In this document: piece after piece, positions 1-7,251 of the stretch | How the letters are laid out: the number at the start of each line of letters is the position of its first letter | Position numbering within the stretch: the first letter of the stretch is position 1 | NCBI GenBank assembly: GCA_023473795.1 | Contig: JAMCYS010000146.1 | Coordinates: 1-49,581 of the forward strand | Source: Chloroflexota bacterium | GTDB lineage: Bacteria; Chloroflexota; UBA6077; FW602-bin22; JAMCYS01 | DNA: 49,581 nt | Direction of reading: 5' to 3' | Made by a program: the position numbers and the translations under genes | Notes under the pieces: generated by a model | What the model was told of the DNA's origin: nothing | Databases searched by the model: none | What the model saw: only the letters and a program-made list of their open reading frames with translations

Positions 1-1
1 G

Positions 2-829
2 GCCAAGCTGCAGGAGGAGGGCGAGCGTAAGAGGGGCGCGTCGCACGCGCAGCTCTACTCCGTGCGCAAGGAGGGCGCCGGTCAAGTGGCGCTGATCGGG
101 CCACCCAACGCCGGCAAGTCGCGACTGGTCTCAGTGCTCACCGGCGCCAGCCCCAAGGTGGGCGATTACCCCTTCACCACTCAGCAGCCTTTCCCGGCGA
201 TGTTGCCGGTGGACAACGTGCAGATCCAGTTGGTGGACCTGCCCCCAGTGGCCGCCGAGCTGACGCCCCACTGGCTGAGCTCCCTGGCGCGTCAAGCCGA
301 CCTCTTGCTCCTGGTGCTCGATCTCAGTTTCGATCCACTAGCCAACCTCGACCTGGCTCTCGCGGAATTGCGGCGGCTGCGCCTGGCAGCGGTGGATCAG
401 GGCGAAGAGGGTATTGGCGAGGACGGTATCCTCAGGAAGAGGGCTCTGGTCGCGGCCAACAAGTCGGATGCCCCCGACGCCCCCGATAATTTGGAGCTGC
501 TGCGCCTGGAGCTCGGCGGGCGCCTGCCGCTAATCCCAGTTTCGGCAGTCACGGGGGAGAACCTGGAGGAGCTGAAGCGCCAGCTCTTCCAGGCGCTCGC
601 GGTCATCCGCGTCTACACCCGCGCGCCCGGCCAGCAAGAGATCGATCGTCGCCATCCCTTCGTCATGCCCAGCGGCAGCACGGTCGGCGACCTGGCGGAG
701 AGCGTCCACAAGGACCTGCTGCGCGGCCTCAAGTACGCGCTGGTCTGGGGCTCGGGCAAGTTCGCCGGCCAGCGGGTGAGCCGCGAGTTCGTCCTCTCCG
801 ACGAGGACACGGTGGAGATAGTGGCCTAA
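2..829 (+). CDS. Obg/HflX-superfamily GTPase with C-terminal TGS domain (DRG-like), 5' truncated by the window edge
   Basis: The reading frame is open from base 2, so the gene begins outside the window; the GTG at 62 is internal. The visible start of the protein is charged (KLQEEGERKRG), as expected of the helical stretch before the G domain in DRG-type GTPases. The P-loop GPPNAGKS (G1) is followed by a switch-II DLPP motif (G3), NKSD (G4) and SAVTG (G5). The last ~75 residues form a TGS domain (RVYTRAPGQ through DTVEIVA). DRG/Obg relatives bind GTP and associate with ribosomes or RNA; the substrate of this one is unknown. The end is intact and is followed by short inverted repeats (858-872). 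Confidence 0.9.
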   Translation, partial: AKLQEEGERKRGASHAQLYSVRKEGAGQVALIGPPNAGKSRLVSVLTGASPKVGDYPFTTQQPFPAMLPVDNVQIQLVDLPPVAAELTPHWLSSLARQADLLLLVLDLSFDPLANLDLALAELRRLRLAAVDQGEEGIGEDGILRKRALVAANKSDAPDAPDNLELLRLELGGRLPLIPVSAVTGENLEELKRQLFQALAVIRVYTRAPGQQEIDRRHPFVMPSGSTVGDLAESVHKDLLRGLKYALVWGSGKFAGQRVSREFVLSDEDTVEIVA

Positions 830-1151
830 GACGCTGAAGGGAGGCTCCCTCCGTGAGTGCCCAGTCTGGGCAGTGACACTAGGCTCCCCTCCGCGTAGAA
901 CCGATCACGCACGGGGGGGGCGGTACTGGCCCGCCGGTTTCTTAGGGGCGGGGCATGCCCCGCCCGCCAGGGCCCCGCAGGGCCCACATAGGCACTGTGC
1001 CGGCACGCGGGGTCCCTGCCCGCAGGGTAGGGGGAGTCCGGCCCCTACGGTACGAAGAGGGTCACGCGTCTACATTGAATCACCCGTCTGTAAGCGATGG
1101 GACGGGGTGAAGTCAGGCCGCCTGCCTAAGTCGCGACTTCTGCTGCCAGCC
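830..1151. other. Intergenic region rich in GC palindromes
   Basis: No convincing gene. It holds a 6-bp inverted repeat TGCCCA/TGGGCA (858-872) just after the GTPase gene, possibly a weak terminator, and a perfect 20-bp palindrome at 946-965 (half-site GGGCGGGGCA). Further GC-rich hairpins follow to about 1050. These resemble short dispersed palindromic elements seen elsewhere in this window (7056, 22307, 41702, 48301). Confidence 0.5.
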
Positions 1152-2258
1152 CTACCGCGCCGCTACGCTGAACTCGACGGTCGCCTGCTGCGGCACGCCG
1201 CGCGCCGTCAGCCAGCTCCGGGCGGAGTAGCGACCGGGCGACACCAGTTGTCCGGTCGGGTCTTTCTGGTCCCAGGTCGCGTCGTAAGTCAGACTCTGGC
1301 CCGGCGCCAATTCCTGGCTGCTCATCACCTGAGTGAAAACCCTCCCGGCAGACCAGCGCCAGATCTCCCTGCCCGTGGCGTCCTGCACCACCATGTCGAA
1401 GCGCTGGCCGCTGGCGAAGCTTAGAGTGACGGGTGTCGTGCCGGCATTGCGGGCCGTCAGCTTGAATGACACCTTGGTGCCCGTAATGTAAGTGGGGGCG
1501 CCTGTGGCCAGATCGAGGGTCAAACGGCTGCCCGGGGCCGGCGTGGACCCGCTTTGCGAGGTTGGTGCTGGTGGTGTCACGGCGCGATACTCCTTCCCGT
1601 CCCAGCGGTAGGTGGTGCTCTCGGAGGCGGCAGGGCCATAGGTAGCCACGATCTCGGGCACCCCGTCGCCGTTGAGGTCCTCCAAACGCACGCCGGTGTC
1701 GCCGAAGCTCTGCCGGCCGCCAAAGTAGCCGCCCTGGGGCGCCAGAAACCCGTAGTGGTCGCCCTGCCAGCCGAAGACGTACAGCGTCTCTCCGGCTGCT
1801 CCCATCGACTGTACCGACAGCACCTCGGGCCGGCCGTCTTTGTTGATGTCCTCCACCTGTAACGGCTCGGCCCGATCGCCCAGCAGTTTGTCGCTGTGCC
1901 AAGTCTGGCTGTAGCCGCCGGGGCCCGGGCTGAATACGAAGAGCTCCAGGGTCTGGGCCGAGCGTTTGTCGGCCGAGGCGCCTTGAGCCGCCAGAATCAC
2001 CCGCTCCTTCTGGCCGTTGCCGCGCAGGTCGGCCTCCACCTCCCGCAGACGCGTGTAGCCGGCGGGCAGCTGCGGCGCGGCCTGAGTCGGCGTGGGCGCG
2101 ACCGTGGGCACGGGGGCGGCCGTCGGCGCGGGTAGGGTTGGGGTCGATCGCAACGCCGTCGGCGACGGGGCGGCGCCGGCCTGCGGTGACGTGCAGCCCA
2201 CGATGGCCAGCGAAATTAGTAGAAGGAACAAGGCAGCAACGTACGGTCGTCGGGTCAT
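1152..2258 (-). CDS. Secreted lipoprotein with FG-GAP/VCBS-like repeats and a C-terminal BsuPI-type domain
   Basis: 368 aa. The ATG at 2258 is preceded by a strong purine-rich Shine-Dalgarno (GGAGGAGGAG); longer upstream starts lack one. Residues 1-22 are a lipoprotein signal peptide (MTRRPY, hydrophobic core, IVG-Cys22), so the protein is probably lipid-anchored outside the membrane. A Pro/Thr/Ala linker follows. The middle has two calcium-binding-type FG-GAP/VCBS motifs, VEDINKDGRPEV and LEDLNGDGVPEI, typical of extracellular beta-propeller-like repeats. The last ~110 residues match the BsuPI fold (intracellular proteinase inhibitor family): SFKLTARNAG, FDMVVQDATGREIWRWS, LAPGQSLTYDATWDQ. 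The substrate is unknown. It is convergent with the GTPase gene and divergent from pspA. Confidence 0.8.
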   Translation of the reverse strand: MTRRPYVAALFLLLISLAIVGCTSPQAGAAPSPTALRSTPTLPAPTAAPVPTVAPTPTQAAPQLPAGYTRLREVEADLRGNGQKERVILAAQGASADKRSAQTLELFVFSPGPGGYSQTWHSDKLLGDRAEPLQVEDINKDGRPEVLSVQSMGAAGETLYVFGWQGDHYGFLAPQGGYFGGRQSFGDTGVRLEDLNGDGVPEIVATYGPAASESTTYRWDGKEYRAVTPPAPTSQSGSTPAPGSRLTLDLATGAPTYITGTKVSFKLTARNAGTTPVTLSFASGQRFDMVVQDATGREIWRWSAGRVFTQVMSSQELAPGQSLTYDATWDQKDPTGQLVSPGRYSARSWLTARGVPQQATVEFSVAAR

Positions 2259-2420
2259 CGGTCTCCTCCTCCCTAGAGGTCTGCGGCCGGCGCGGCCGTC
2301 TGCCGGACGAGACGTTGTAGAGGCCGCTCGGGTTCCCGGCGGAGTGGCGGCCTTTCCCTCGAAATGGTACGCTAGCTGCGGCAAGCTGCATGATCAGATC
2401 GTTCTAGGGAGGTGCTTTCT

Positions 2421-3179
2421 TTGGGCATTATAGACCGAATGTCCACTATCCTGCGCTCCAAGATGCAGGCGCTGTTCGATCGCGCGGAGGACCCACGGGA
2501 GACGCTCGACTACTCCTACGAGCGCCAGGTACAGATGCTGCAGCAGGTCAAGCGTGGGGTGGTAGACGTTATCACGGCCAAGCGGCGCCTGGAGCTGCAG
2601 GCGGTCCGCCTGCACGACCAAGCGGATCAGATGGAGGCGCAGGCGCGCCAGGCGCTACAAGCGGGGCGCGAGGACCTGGCACGGGCTGCCCTACAGCGCC
2701 GCCAGGAGATACTGTTGCAGCTGCAGGAGCTGGACGCTCAGATTGGCGACCTCGAAAAGGAGCAGGCGAAGCTGGCCGCCAGCGACCAGCGCCTCACCAC
2801 GAAGGTCGAGAGCTTCCGCACTAAGAAGGAGACCATCAAGGCCCAGTATTCCGCCGCCGAGGCCGAGGTCAAGATCGGCGAGTCCGTCACCGGCCTCTCC
2901 GAAGAGATGGCTGACGTCTCTCTGGCCGTGCAGCGGGCGCAAGAGAAGACCGACCGCCTGCGGTCCCGGGCGGCGGCCATCGACGAGATGGTGCAGGAGG
3001 GGTTGCTCAAGGACGTCACGGCCGTCGGCGACCCTGTAGAGCGGGAGCTCAATCGCCTCTCCGCTACGCAGAACGTGGAGAACGAGCTGGCCAGTCTCAA
3101 GGCCGAGGTCAACCAGGGCAAAGCCCAGTTGCCACCTGCCAGTAAAACACTGCCGCCCGGCCAGGAGGAGCCAAAATGA
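2421..3179 (+). CDS. pspA: PspA/IM30 (Vipp1) family membrane-stress protein
   Basis: 252 aa from TTG at 2421. AGGGAGGT sits 7 bases before it, and starting here gives the family-typical N-terminus MGIIDRMSTILRSKMQALFDRAEDP. The GTG at 2412 overlaps the Shine-Dalgarno and is less likely. Almost the whole protein is alpha-helical coiled coil (about 25-215) with the Gln/Glu/Arg/Ala-rich composition of PspA. The last ~30 residues are a proline-rich tail. PspA-family proteins assemble on the inner face of the membrane and maintain it under envelope stress. Its stop overlaps the start of the next gene (ATGA), so the two are translationally coupled. The convergent pspAB/htpX genes belong to the same known neighbourhood. 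Confidence 0.93.
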   Translation: MGIIDRMSTILRSKMQALFDRAEDPRETLDYSYERQVQMLQQVKRGVVDVITAKRRLELQAVRLHDQADQMEAQARQALQAGREDLARAALQRRQEILLQLQELDAQIGDLEKEQAKLAASDQRLTTKVESFRTKKETIKAQYSAAEAEVKIGESVTGLSEEMADVSLAVQRAQEKTDRLRSRAAAIDEMVQEGLLKDVTAVGDPVERELNRLSATQNVENELASLKAEVNQGKAQLPPASKTLPPGQEEPK

Positions 3180-3454
3180 TTGTGCGCATCGCGAGCGAGG
3201 GCCAGTATCGACTGGACGATTCGCACCTCGCTCGTCTCAACGAACTGGACAACCGGCTGGTAGTCGCGGTGCAGAAGAGCGATGCCCAGTCCTTCGAGAG
3301 CCTTTTCAAGCAGCTCGTCGGTCTGGTGCGGGAGAATGGTCAGCGCCTTGCCGATGAGGAGATCCTGCCCTCGGACCTCTACCTGCCGGCGCCGGACACG
3401 ACGCTAGCAGAGGCGAGCGCGATCTTCGCGGGCGAAGGCATGATTCCCGGGTAG
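3176..3454 (+). CDS. pspAA: PspA-associated protein PspAA
   Basis: 92 aa, overlapping pspA by four bases (ATGA). The sequence MIVRIASEGQYRLDDSHLARLNELDNRLVVAV followed by a helical middle and PSDLYLPAPDTTLAEASAIFAGEGMIPG is characteristic of the small PspAA domain found beside PspA in actinobacteria, archaea and Chloroflexota. The conserved 'LPSDLxLPxPDxTLxE' segment is clear. It is thought to partner PspA; its biochemical activity is not established. No membrane segment is visible. The gene ends 38 bases before the convergent pspAB. Confidence 0.85.
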   Translation: MIVRIASEGQYRLDDSHLARLNELDNRLVVAVQKSDAQSFESLFKQLVGLVRENGQRLADEEILPSDLYLPAPDTTLAEASAIFAGEGMIPG

Positions 3455-3492
3455 TCGCGTGCTCCCTGCCTGTCTGGTAGAGGGAGCGGCGC

Positions 3493-4068
3493 CTAGACCG
3501 GCGCGCCCCAGAGGGGATACCAGCGCTCCAGGTCGGGCTCGACGGGCAGCTCCTTCTCCATCGCGGACCGCAGGCGCAGCTCGTAGGCGTTGTCGCGCCG
3601 CCGGTCGCCCGGCAGGGGGGCAAAGGGATAGAACGAGCCGCGTTTGTAGTTGTAGACCCAGTAGACGGTCCTGCCGTCGGCCACGAACTTGAACACGGCC
3701 GCTAGCAGCGCCTCGCCGAAGCCTTCGTCGTGCAGCGTCTGGCTGAAGACGTGAATTGTCGCCACCAAGTCCTCAAAATCCGGGTCGGAGATCACTGCCC
3801 AACGGAAGCCGTAGCCGTCGTCCTGCCACTCGGTCTGGCTACCCGTCTCCCGCGCCGAGAGCTCGAGCAGGCGCTCCAGGTCTGGTTTGAGCTTGTCGAA
3901 TGCCGCCGAGGCCAGCGGCCGGAAGCACACCCCGGCCCTCTCGCCGGGGCGGAGAGGCAGCTCCGTGGTCAGTGTGATGTAGGCGGTGGAGAGCGCGAAA
4001 AGTTGGTCCATCTTCGGTGGGATGGGCTTGCTGCGCCCCAGCAGGGCGTCGAAGAACTCGCGCACCAA
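3493..4068 (-). CDS. pspAB: PspA-associated protein PspAB
   Basis: 191 aa. The TTG at 4068 is chosen because AGGGAGGT lies 8 bases upstream, overlapping the htpX stop region. The N-terminus (VREFFDALLGRSKPIPPKMDQLFALSTAYITL) and the later GYGFRWAVISDPDFEDLVATIHVFSQTL and NYKRGSFYPFAPLPGDRRRDNAYELRL segments match the PspAB family, which sits with pspA and htpX in many genomes. It is soluble, with mixed alpha/beta character; its role in the stress response is unknown. It lies 14 bases after htpX on the same strand, so the two are an operon facing pspA-pspAA. Confidence 0.82.
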   Translation of the reverse strand: MVREFFDALLGRSKPIPPKMDQLFALSTAYITLTTELPLRPGERAGVCFRPLASAAFDKLKPDLERLLELSARETGSQTEWQDDGYGFRWAVISDPDFEDLVATIHVFSQTLHDEGFGEALLAAVFKFVADGRTVYWVYNYKRGSFYPFAPLPGDRRRDNAYELRLRSAMEKELPVEPDLERWYPLWGAPV

Positions 4069-4082
4069 GTGCCGCTACCTCC

Positions 4083-4997
4083 CTAGCGAGGGCCTAAGCC
4101 CTCCATTTGCTCCTGCAACCGGCTCAGCCGGGCGAGGCGATGCTCCAGCGAAGGATGCGTCGACAGGAGCTCTGTGAACGAGTTGCCCACCGCTGCCGGT
4201 ACGATGAAGAACGCGTTCATGCCCTCCACCTCGCGCAGGTCGCGCTGGGGAATGCGCGCCATCTGGCCGCTGATCTTCATCAGGGCCGAGGCGAGGGTCG
4301 ACGGCGCGCCGGTGATGATGGCCGAGCCCCGGTCGGCGGCGTATTCCCGGTAGCGCGAGAGCGCCCTGATCAGGAAGAAGCTGATCACCCACACTATCAA
4401 CGACGCCAGGTAGATCAGCACCAGCCCGCCCCCGTTCTGGTCCCGCCGGCGGCCATAGCCGCCACCGAACATGCCGAGGAAGAAGCCGCTGCGCATCACG
4501 AAGAAGGCCACGGTGGCGAAGAAGCTGGCGAGAGTGATGACGGTGGCATCGCGGTTCTTGATGTGGGTCAGCTCGTGCGCCAGCACGCCCTCCAGTTCGT
4601 TTTCGTCGAGCCTTTGCATCAGGCCAGTCGTTACGGCCACCACCGCATGCTGTGGGTCCCGGCCTGTCGCCAAGGCGTTGGGCACGTCGGTGCGGATGAT
4701 GGCCACCCTGGGCTTCGGCAGGTCGGCCATGGCCGAGAGTCGGGTGACAACGGCGTGCAGCTCCGGCGCCTGATGCTCATCCACTACCTGCGCCCCCAGA
4801 GACAGCAGCACCAATTTGTCGGAGAAGTAGTACTGGGCCGCCAGGAGAATTGCGGCGATGACTATGATCGTACTGTAGCCGAGCCCAGCCTGGTAGAGGA
4901 CGAAGACGAAAGCCAGGTAGAGCGCCGCCAGCAAGAACATGACGATGAACATGCGAACCGAGAGTTCGGTGTCGCGACCGTAAAGAGATCTGCGCAT
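4083..4997 (-). CDS. htpX: Membrane-bound zinc metalloprotease HtpX (M48)
   Basis: 304 aa from ATG 4997, which has a GAAAGGTG ribosome-binding site; an in-frame upstream extension lacks hydrophobic or conserved character. Two membrane helices (about 16-55) come first, then the peptidase domain with the zinc motif HELTH (141-145), two more helices after it (about 155-215), and the third zinc-ligand segment RYREYAADRGSA. HtpX degrades misfolded membrane proteins, with its active site on the cytoplasmic side. Its coupling to pspAB and proximity to pspA fit a role in envelope quality control. Length and motif order are normal. Confidence 0.93.
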   Translation of the reverse strand: MRRSLYGRDTELSVRMFIVMFLLAALYLAFVFVLYQAGLGYSTIIVIAAILLAAQYYFSDKLVLLSLGAQVVDEHQAPELHAVVTRLSAMADLPKPRVAIIRTDVPNALATGRDPQHAVVAVTTGLMQRLDENELEGVLAHELTHIKNRDATVITLASFFATVAFFVMRSGFFLGMFGGGYGRRRDQNGGGLVLIYLASLIVWVISFFLIRALSRYREYAADRGSAIITGAPSTLASALMKISGQMARIPQRDLREVEGMNAFFIVPAAVGNSFTELLSTHPSLEHRLARLSRLQEQMEGLGPR

Positions 4998-5155
4998 TTC
5001 AGCACCTTTCTGGACTGGGGCACGCAACAGCCCTGTGGCCGTCACGCGACGCCCGACTAGTAGGGGAGCAAGTCTCGTGCCAGCGGCCAGGGTGCGTCGC
5101 TTGACCGCTGGGCGACAGGCGGGCATAATTGGCCGATGGCAGTTAGGAGGGCAGC

Positions 5156-6364
5156 ATGCAGGTACGTTCGATCACCTTGGGCTTCGACATAGACTACCCG
5201 CTCCGGGCCGACACGGTTGCCCGGGTCGGCCGCTTCCTTAAGGAGGCGCGGCGCCGCTACGTAGAGGCGGGCATCGGCGTGGAGACGGTCCGTTGCGCCA
5301 CCCAGCCCTTTCCACAGGCCCTGAACTGGGAGGAGCCCACCCGGGCGGTCAAGCTGGCCGTCGAATTCGAGCGCGCCAGCGCCGCCGAAGGGATTGAATA
5401 CTGCTCCCTGGGTACCGTGCCCGCCGGCTGCGGCCCCGACGCCTTGCCCTTTCTCCAGGTGCTGCCCGAATTGATTTGCGGTACGCAGGGCGTTTTCGCC
5501 ACGATCGAGGTCTCCAGCCGGACCGCCGGGGTCGACTTCGCCGCGGTTGCGGCCGCCGCCCGTGTCATTGCTGCCGTCAGCTGCCAGAGCGAGCTCGGCT
5601 TCGGCAACCTGCGCTTTGCCGCCCTGGCCAATTGCCCGCCGAACATCCCCTTCTTTCCCGCCGCCTACCACGCCGGCGGGCCCGACCGCTTCTCTCTCGC
5701 CCTGGAAATGGCGGACCTGGCCGTGCGGGCTCTGGCCACGGGCTCTCCGGCCGAGGCCGAGGCGCGTCTCACCGCCGACGTCGAAGAGGCGGTGGGTCGC
5801 GTCGAAGCCGTGGCCCTGAGCCTGGAGCGCGACCTGGGTGCCGGCTACGTTGGCACCGACCTTTCGCCCGCGCCCTTCCCGGCCCCGGGACTGAGCATCG
5901 GCGAGGCGGTGGAGAATCTCGGCGTCGGCGCCTTTGGCACCTCCGGCACGCTGTACGCCGCGGCCCTCGTCACCCGCGCCCTGCGCCGCGCCAAAGTGCG
6001 TCGCTGCGGCTTCTCCGGTCTGATGATGCCCGTCCTGGAGGACGGCGTACTGGCGCGACGGGCGGCCGAGGGACTCTTCAGCGTCCAGGAAGCCCTCCTC
6101 TACTCCGCGGTTTGCGGCACGGGCCTGGACACGGTGCCGCTGCCGGGAGACGCCAGCGAGGGACAGCTCGCGGGCGTGCTGCTGGACGTAGCGACCCTGG
6201 CGACGACCCTCGACAAGCCGCTCACCGCCAGGCTGATGCCCATTCCGGGCAAGAAGGCCGGCGAGGCGACCGAGTTCGCCTTCGCCTACTTCGCCAACAG
6301 CGCCGTAATGTCGCTGGCGGGCCCCGGCGCTGGCGAACTGCTGCGTCGCGGCCTGGCAGGCTAA
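5156..6364 (+). CDS. DUF711 (UPF0210) family protein
   Basis: 402 aa; ATG 5156 follows TTAGGAGGGCAGC. The sequence MQVRSITLGFDID, PAGCGPDALPF, NCPPNIPFFPAAYH, ERDLGAGYVGTDLSPAPFPAP, SIGEAVENLGVGAFGTSGT and CGFSGLMMPVLEDGVLA matches the DUF711/UPF0210 family along its whole length. The function of the family is not established. The protein is soluble, with several conserved Cys and Asp residues. A perfect 10-bp inverted repeat (6375-6404) lies 10 bases past the stop and probably helps end transcription before the oppositely oriented gene pair. Confidence 0.88.
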   Translation: MQVRSITLGFDIDYPLRADTVARVGRFLKEARRRYVEAGIGVETVRCATQPFPQALNWEEPTRAVKLAVEFERASAAEGIEYCSLGTVPAGCGPDALPFLQVLPELICGTQGVFATIEVSSRTAGVDFAAVAAAARVIAAVSCQSELGFGNLRFAALANCPPNIPFFPAAYHAGGPDRFSLALEMADLAVRALATGSPAEAEARLTADVEEAVGRVEAVALSLERDLGAGYVGTDLSPAPFPAPGLSIGEAVENLGVGAFGTSGTLYAAALVTRALRRAKVRRCGFSGLMMPVLEDGVLARRAAEGLFSVQEALLYSAVCGTGLDTVPLPGDASEGQLAGVLLDVATLATTLDKPLTARLMPIPGKKAGEATEFAFAYFANSAVMSLAGPGAGELLRRGLAG

Positions 6365-6374
6365 GCGGCAGAAC

Positions 6375-6404
6375 GGGCGGACTTTGCCACAGCCAAGTCC
6401 GCCC
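6375..6404 (+). terminator. Terminator-like hairpin after the DUF711 gene
   Basis: Perfect 10-bp inverted repeat: GGGCGGACTT (6375-6384) and AAGTCCGCCC (6395-6404) with a 10-base loop. There is no clear T-tract, so rho-independent termination is uncertain. It also lies just beyond the end of the minus-strand gene at 6467 and could serve both directions. Confidence 0.5.
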
Positions 6405-6466
6405 CGCGGCGTCAAGACCCTGCGATCTGCAACCGTCTTCTCTTCCCTACACAATCCAATGAATGG

Positions 6467-6682
6467 CTAACGGGCAGCCAAGACCTGAGCGCGCGCCTTC
6501 TTGGCGGCGTTCGCCCGGCCGACGAAGAAAGTGCCGAGCGCCATGCAAACGAGATGGAAGGCGTAGGCCGGCCCGAGCGCCAGCACGTCTGTAAACCCCT
6601 CCGCGTGGGAGAAGACCCCTCCCAGTATGGAGGCTATTCAGATCAAGCCTATCAACAATAAAGGATAGCCGAATATTCTGAT
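6467..6682 (-). CDS. Putative small membrane selenoprotein B (in-frame TGA at 6638-6640), unusual ATC start
   Basis: Reading through one TGA gives a 71-residue, two-helix membrane protein: N-terminus (I/M)RIFGYPLLLIGLI, then the TGA-encoded residue 15, then IASILGGVF, a loop, GPAYAFHLVCMALGTFFVG and a basic tail ending LAAR with TAG at 6467. It is a diverged paralogue of the gene just upstream, sharing 'VF', PAYAFH and VGxA. The TGA falls at the same aligned site. A 6-bp stem with loop GGGUCUU follows (6606-6624). The start is odd: AGGAG (6693-6697) is 10 bases before an ATC codon and no in-frame ATG exists, so it may use a rare ATC start or have lost its start. Positive-inside topology suggests a cytoplasmic C-terminus. 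Function unknown. The alternative is a decayed gene. Confidence 0.5.
6606..6624 (-). promoter_or_regulatory. Candidate bacterial SECIS hairpin in gene B
   Basis: In RNA sense: stem UGGGAG / CUCCCA (6 perfect pairs) with a 7-base apical loop GGGUCUU. The loop starts 20 bases after the in-frame UGA. A G in the first two loop positions and a UGA-to-loop distance of 16-37 bases are the published bacterial SECIS criteria as I recall them; both are met. The loop also contains GGUCU, as in the E. coli fdhF SECIS loop. A competing hairpin (CCUCC/GGAGG) can form slightly upstream. Confidence 0.45.
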
Positions 6683-6722
6683 GTTATTGTATCTCCTAAG
6701 CTAATTCTCTACGTTGCACCCG

Positions 6723-6908
6723 TCACGCCTGCAGGGCCTGGCCGACCAGCCAGAGGACCAGCACGGCGGTAACGCCGTGAAAGGCGTAGGCGGGGAACAG
6801 TGATAAGCTGAGACCCGAGGTCTTGCCGCGGAACACGTCCGCCATCACGTAGAAGATTCAGGCCGCCGAAACCAGCCAGACGAGGGCGGCCCCTATCCAC
6901 CAGAGCAT
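6723..6908 (-). CDS. Putative small membrane selenoprotein A (in-frame TGA at 6858-6860)
   Basis: ATG 6908 has a near-perfect Shine-Dalgarno (AAGGAGG, 6 bases upstream). Sixteen codons (MLWWIGAALVWLVSAA) lead to TGA, then 44 more sense codons to the TGA stop at 6723. Read through, it is a 61-residue protein with two membrane helices: LWWIGAALVWLVSAA-U-IFYVMADVF and LFPAYAFHGVTAVLVLWLVGQAL. The TGA residue lies inside helix 1, and a conserved PAYAFH opens helix 2. Codon use after the TGA stays coding-like. A paralogue follows 40 bases downstream with its TGA at the equivalent position. Many genes in this window end in TGA, so TGA is a normal stop in this genome. Selenocysteine insertion is my inference; a nonsense-mutated gene is the alternative. 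I do not recognise the family. Confidence 0.55.
6828..6842 (-). promoter_or_regulatory. Candidate bacterial SECIS hairpin in gene A
   Basis: In RNA sense: stem GCGGA / UCCGC (5 perfect pairs) with apical loop CGUGU. The loop's G is 22 bases after the in-frame UGA, inside the 16-37-base range of bacterial SECIS elements, and is the second loop base as the consensus requires. Its position mirrors the hairpin in gene B. Confidence 0.45.
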
Positions 6909-7251
6909 CGCGTTACCTCCTTACGATTGCTTCGCCCCCATCGTAGCGCGGTTGGACCGCCATAGATTCGGGCAACTGGCCAGAACGGCCCTGGCCTGGT
7001 GGCCGGTTCTCAGACTGTACCGGTGGCCAGGCTCGGGCAGGGGACCCTCACCCTGCCCTCTCCCAGTGGGAGAGGGAGAAGAGCGGCCTGCGGGTCGCGC
7101 GCCCACGTGGTTCAGAGCGAAGCGTCGGACCACGCCCAGGCCGACGTGGAAGGGTAACGCGCGCCGCTGCCAGATGCACGGCAGACACGTCGACTACCAG
7201 GCTAGGCTGCCGACGTGCATCCATGGCTGCGCCCGCGAGGACTTGGAGCGG
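6909..7251. other. Intergenic region between gene A and signal peptidase, with a REP-like palindrome
   Basis: No protein gene is supported. Apart from the Shine-Dalgarno of gene A (near 6915) and the palindrome at 7056-7076, no further feature is seen. The promoter of the gene A-B pair should lie between about 6920 and 7040, but no clear -35/-10 pair stands out. Confidence 0.4.
7056..7076. repeat. REP-like palindrome CCCTCTCCC/GGGAGAGGG
   Basis: Perfect 9-bp inverted repeat with a 3-base loop (AGT), embedded in CCCTCACCCTG. Elements with this core are common dispersed repeats in many GC-rich bacterial genomes. Copy number in this genome cannot be judged from the window. Confidence 0.55.

Noticed and set aside
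5057-6454. Long open frame on the minus strand opposite the DUF711 gene
   Set aside because: It is antisense to a clear family protein, has a Gly/Arg-rich composition typical of GC-rich shadows, and no ribosome-binding site. The same applies to 7980-9812 (minus), 10568-11854 (plus) and 43399-45105 (minus).
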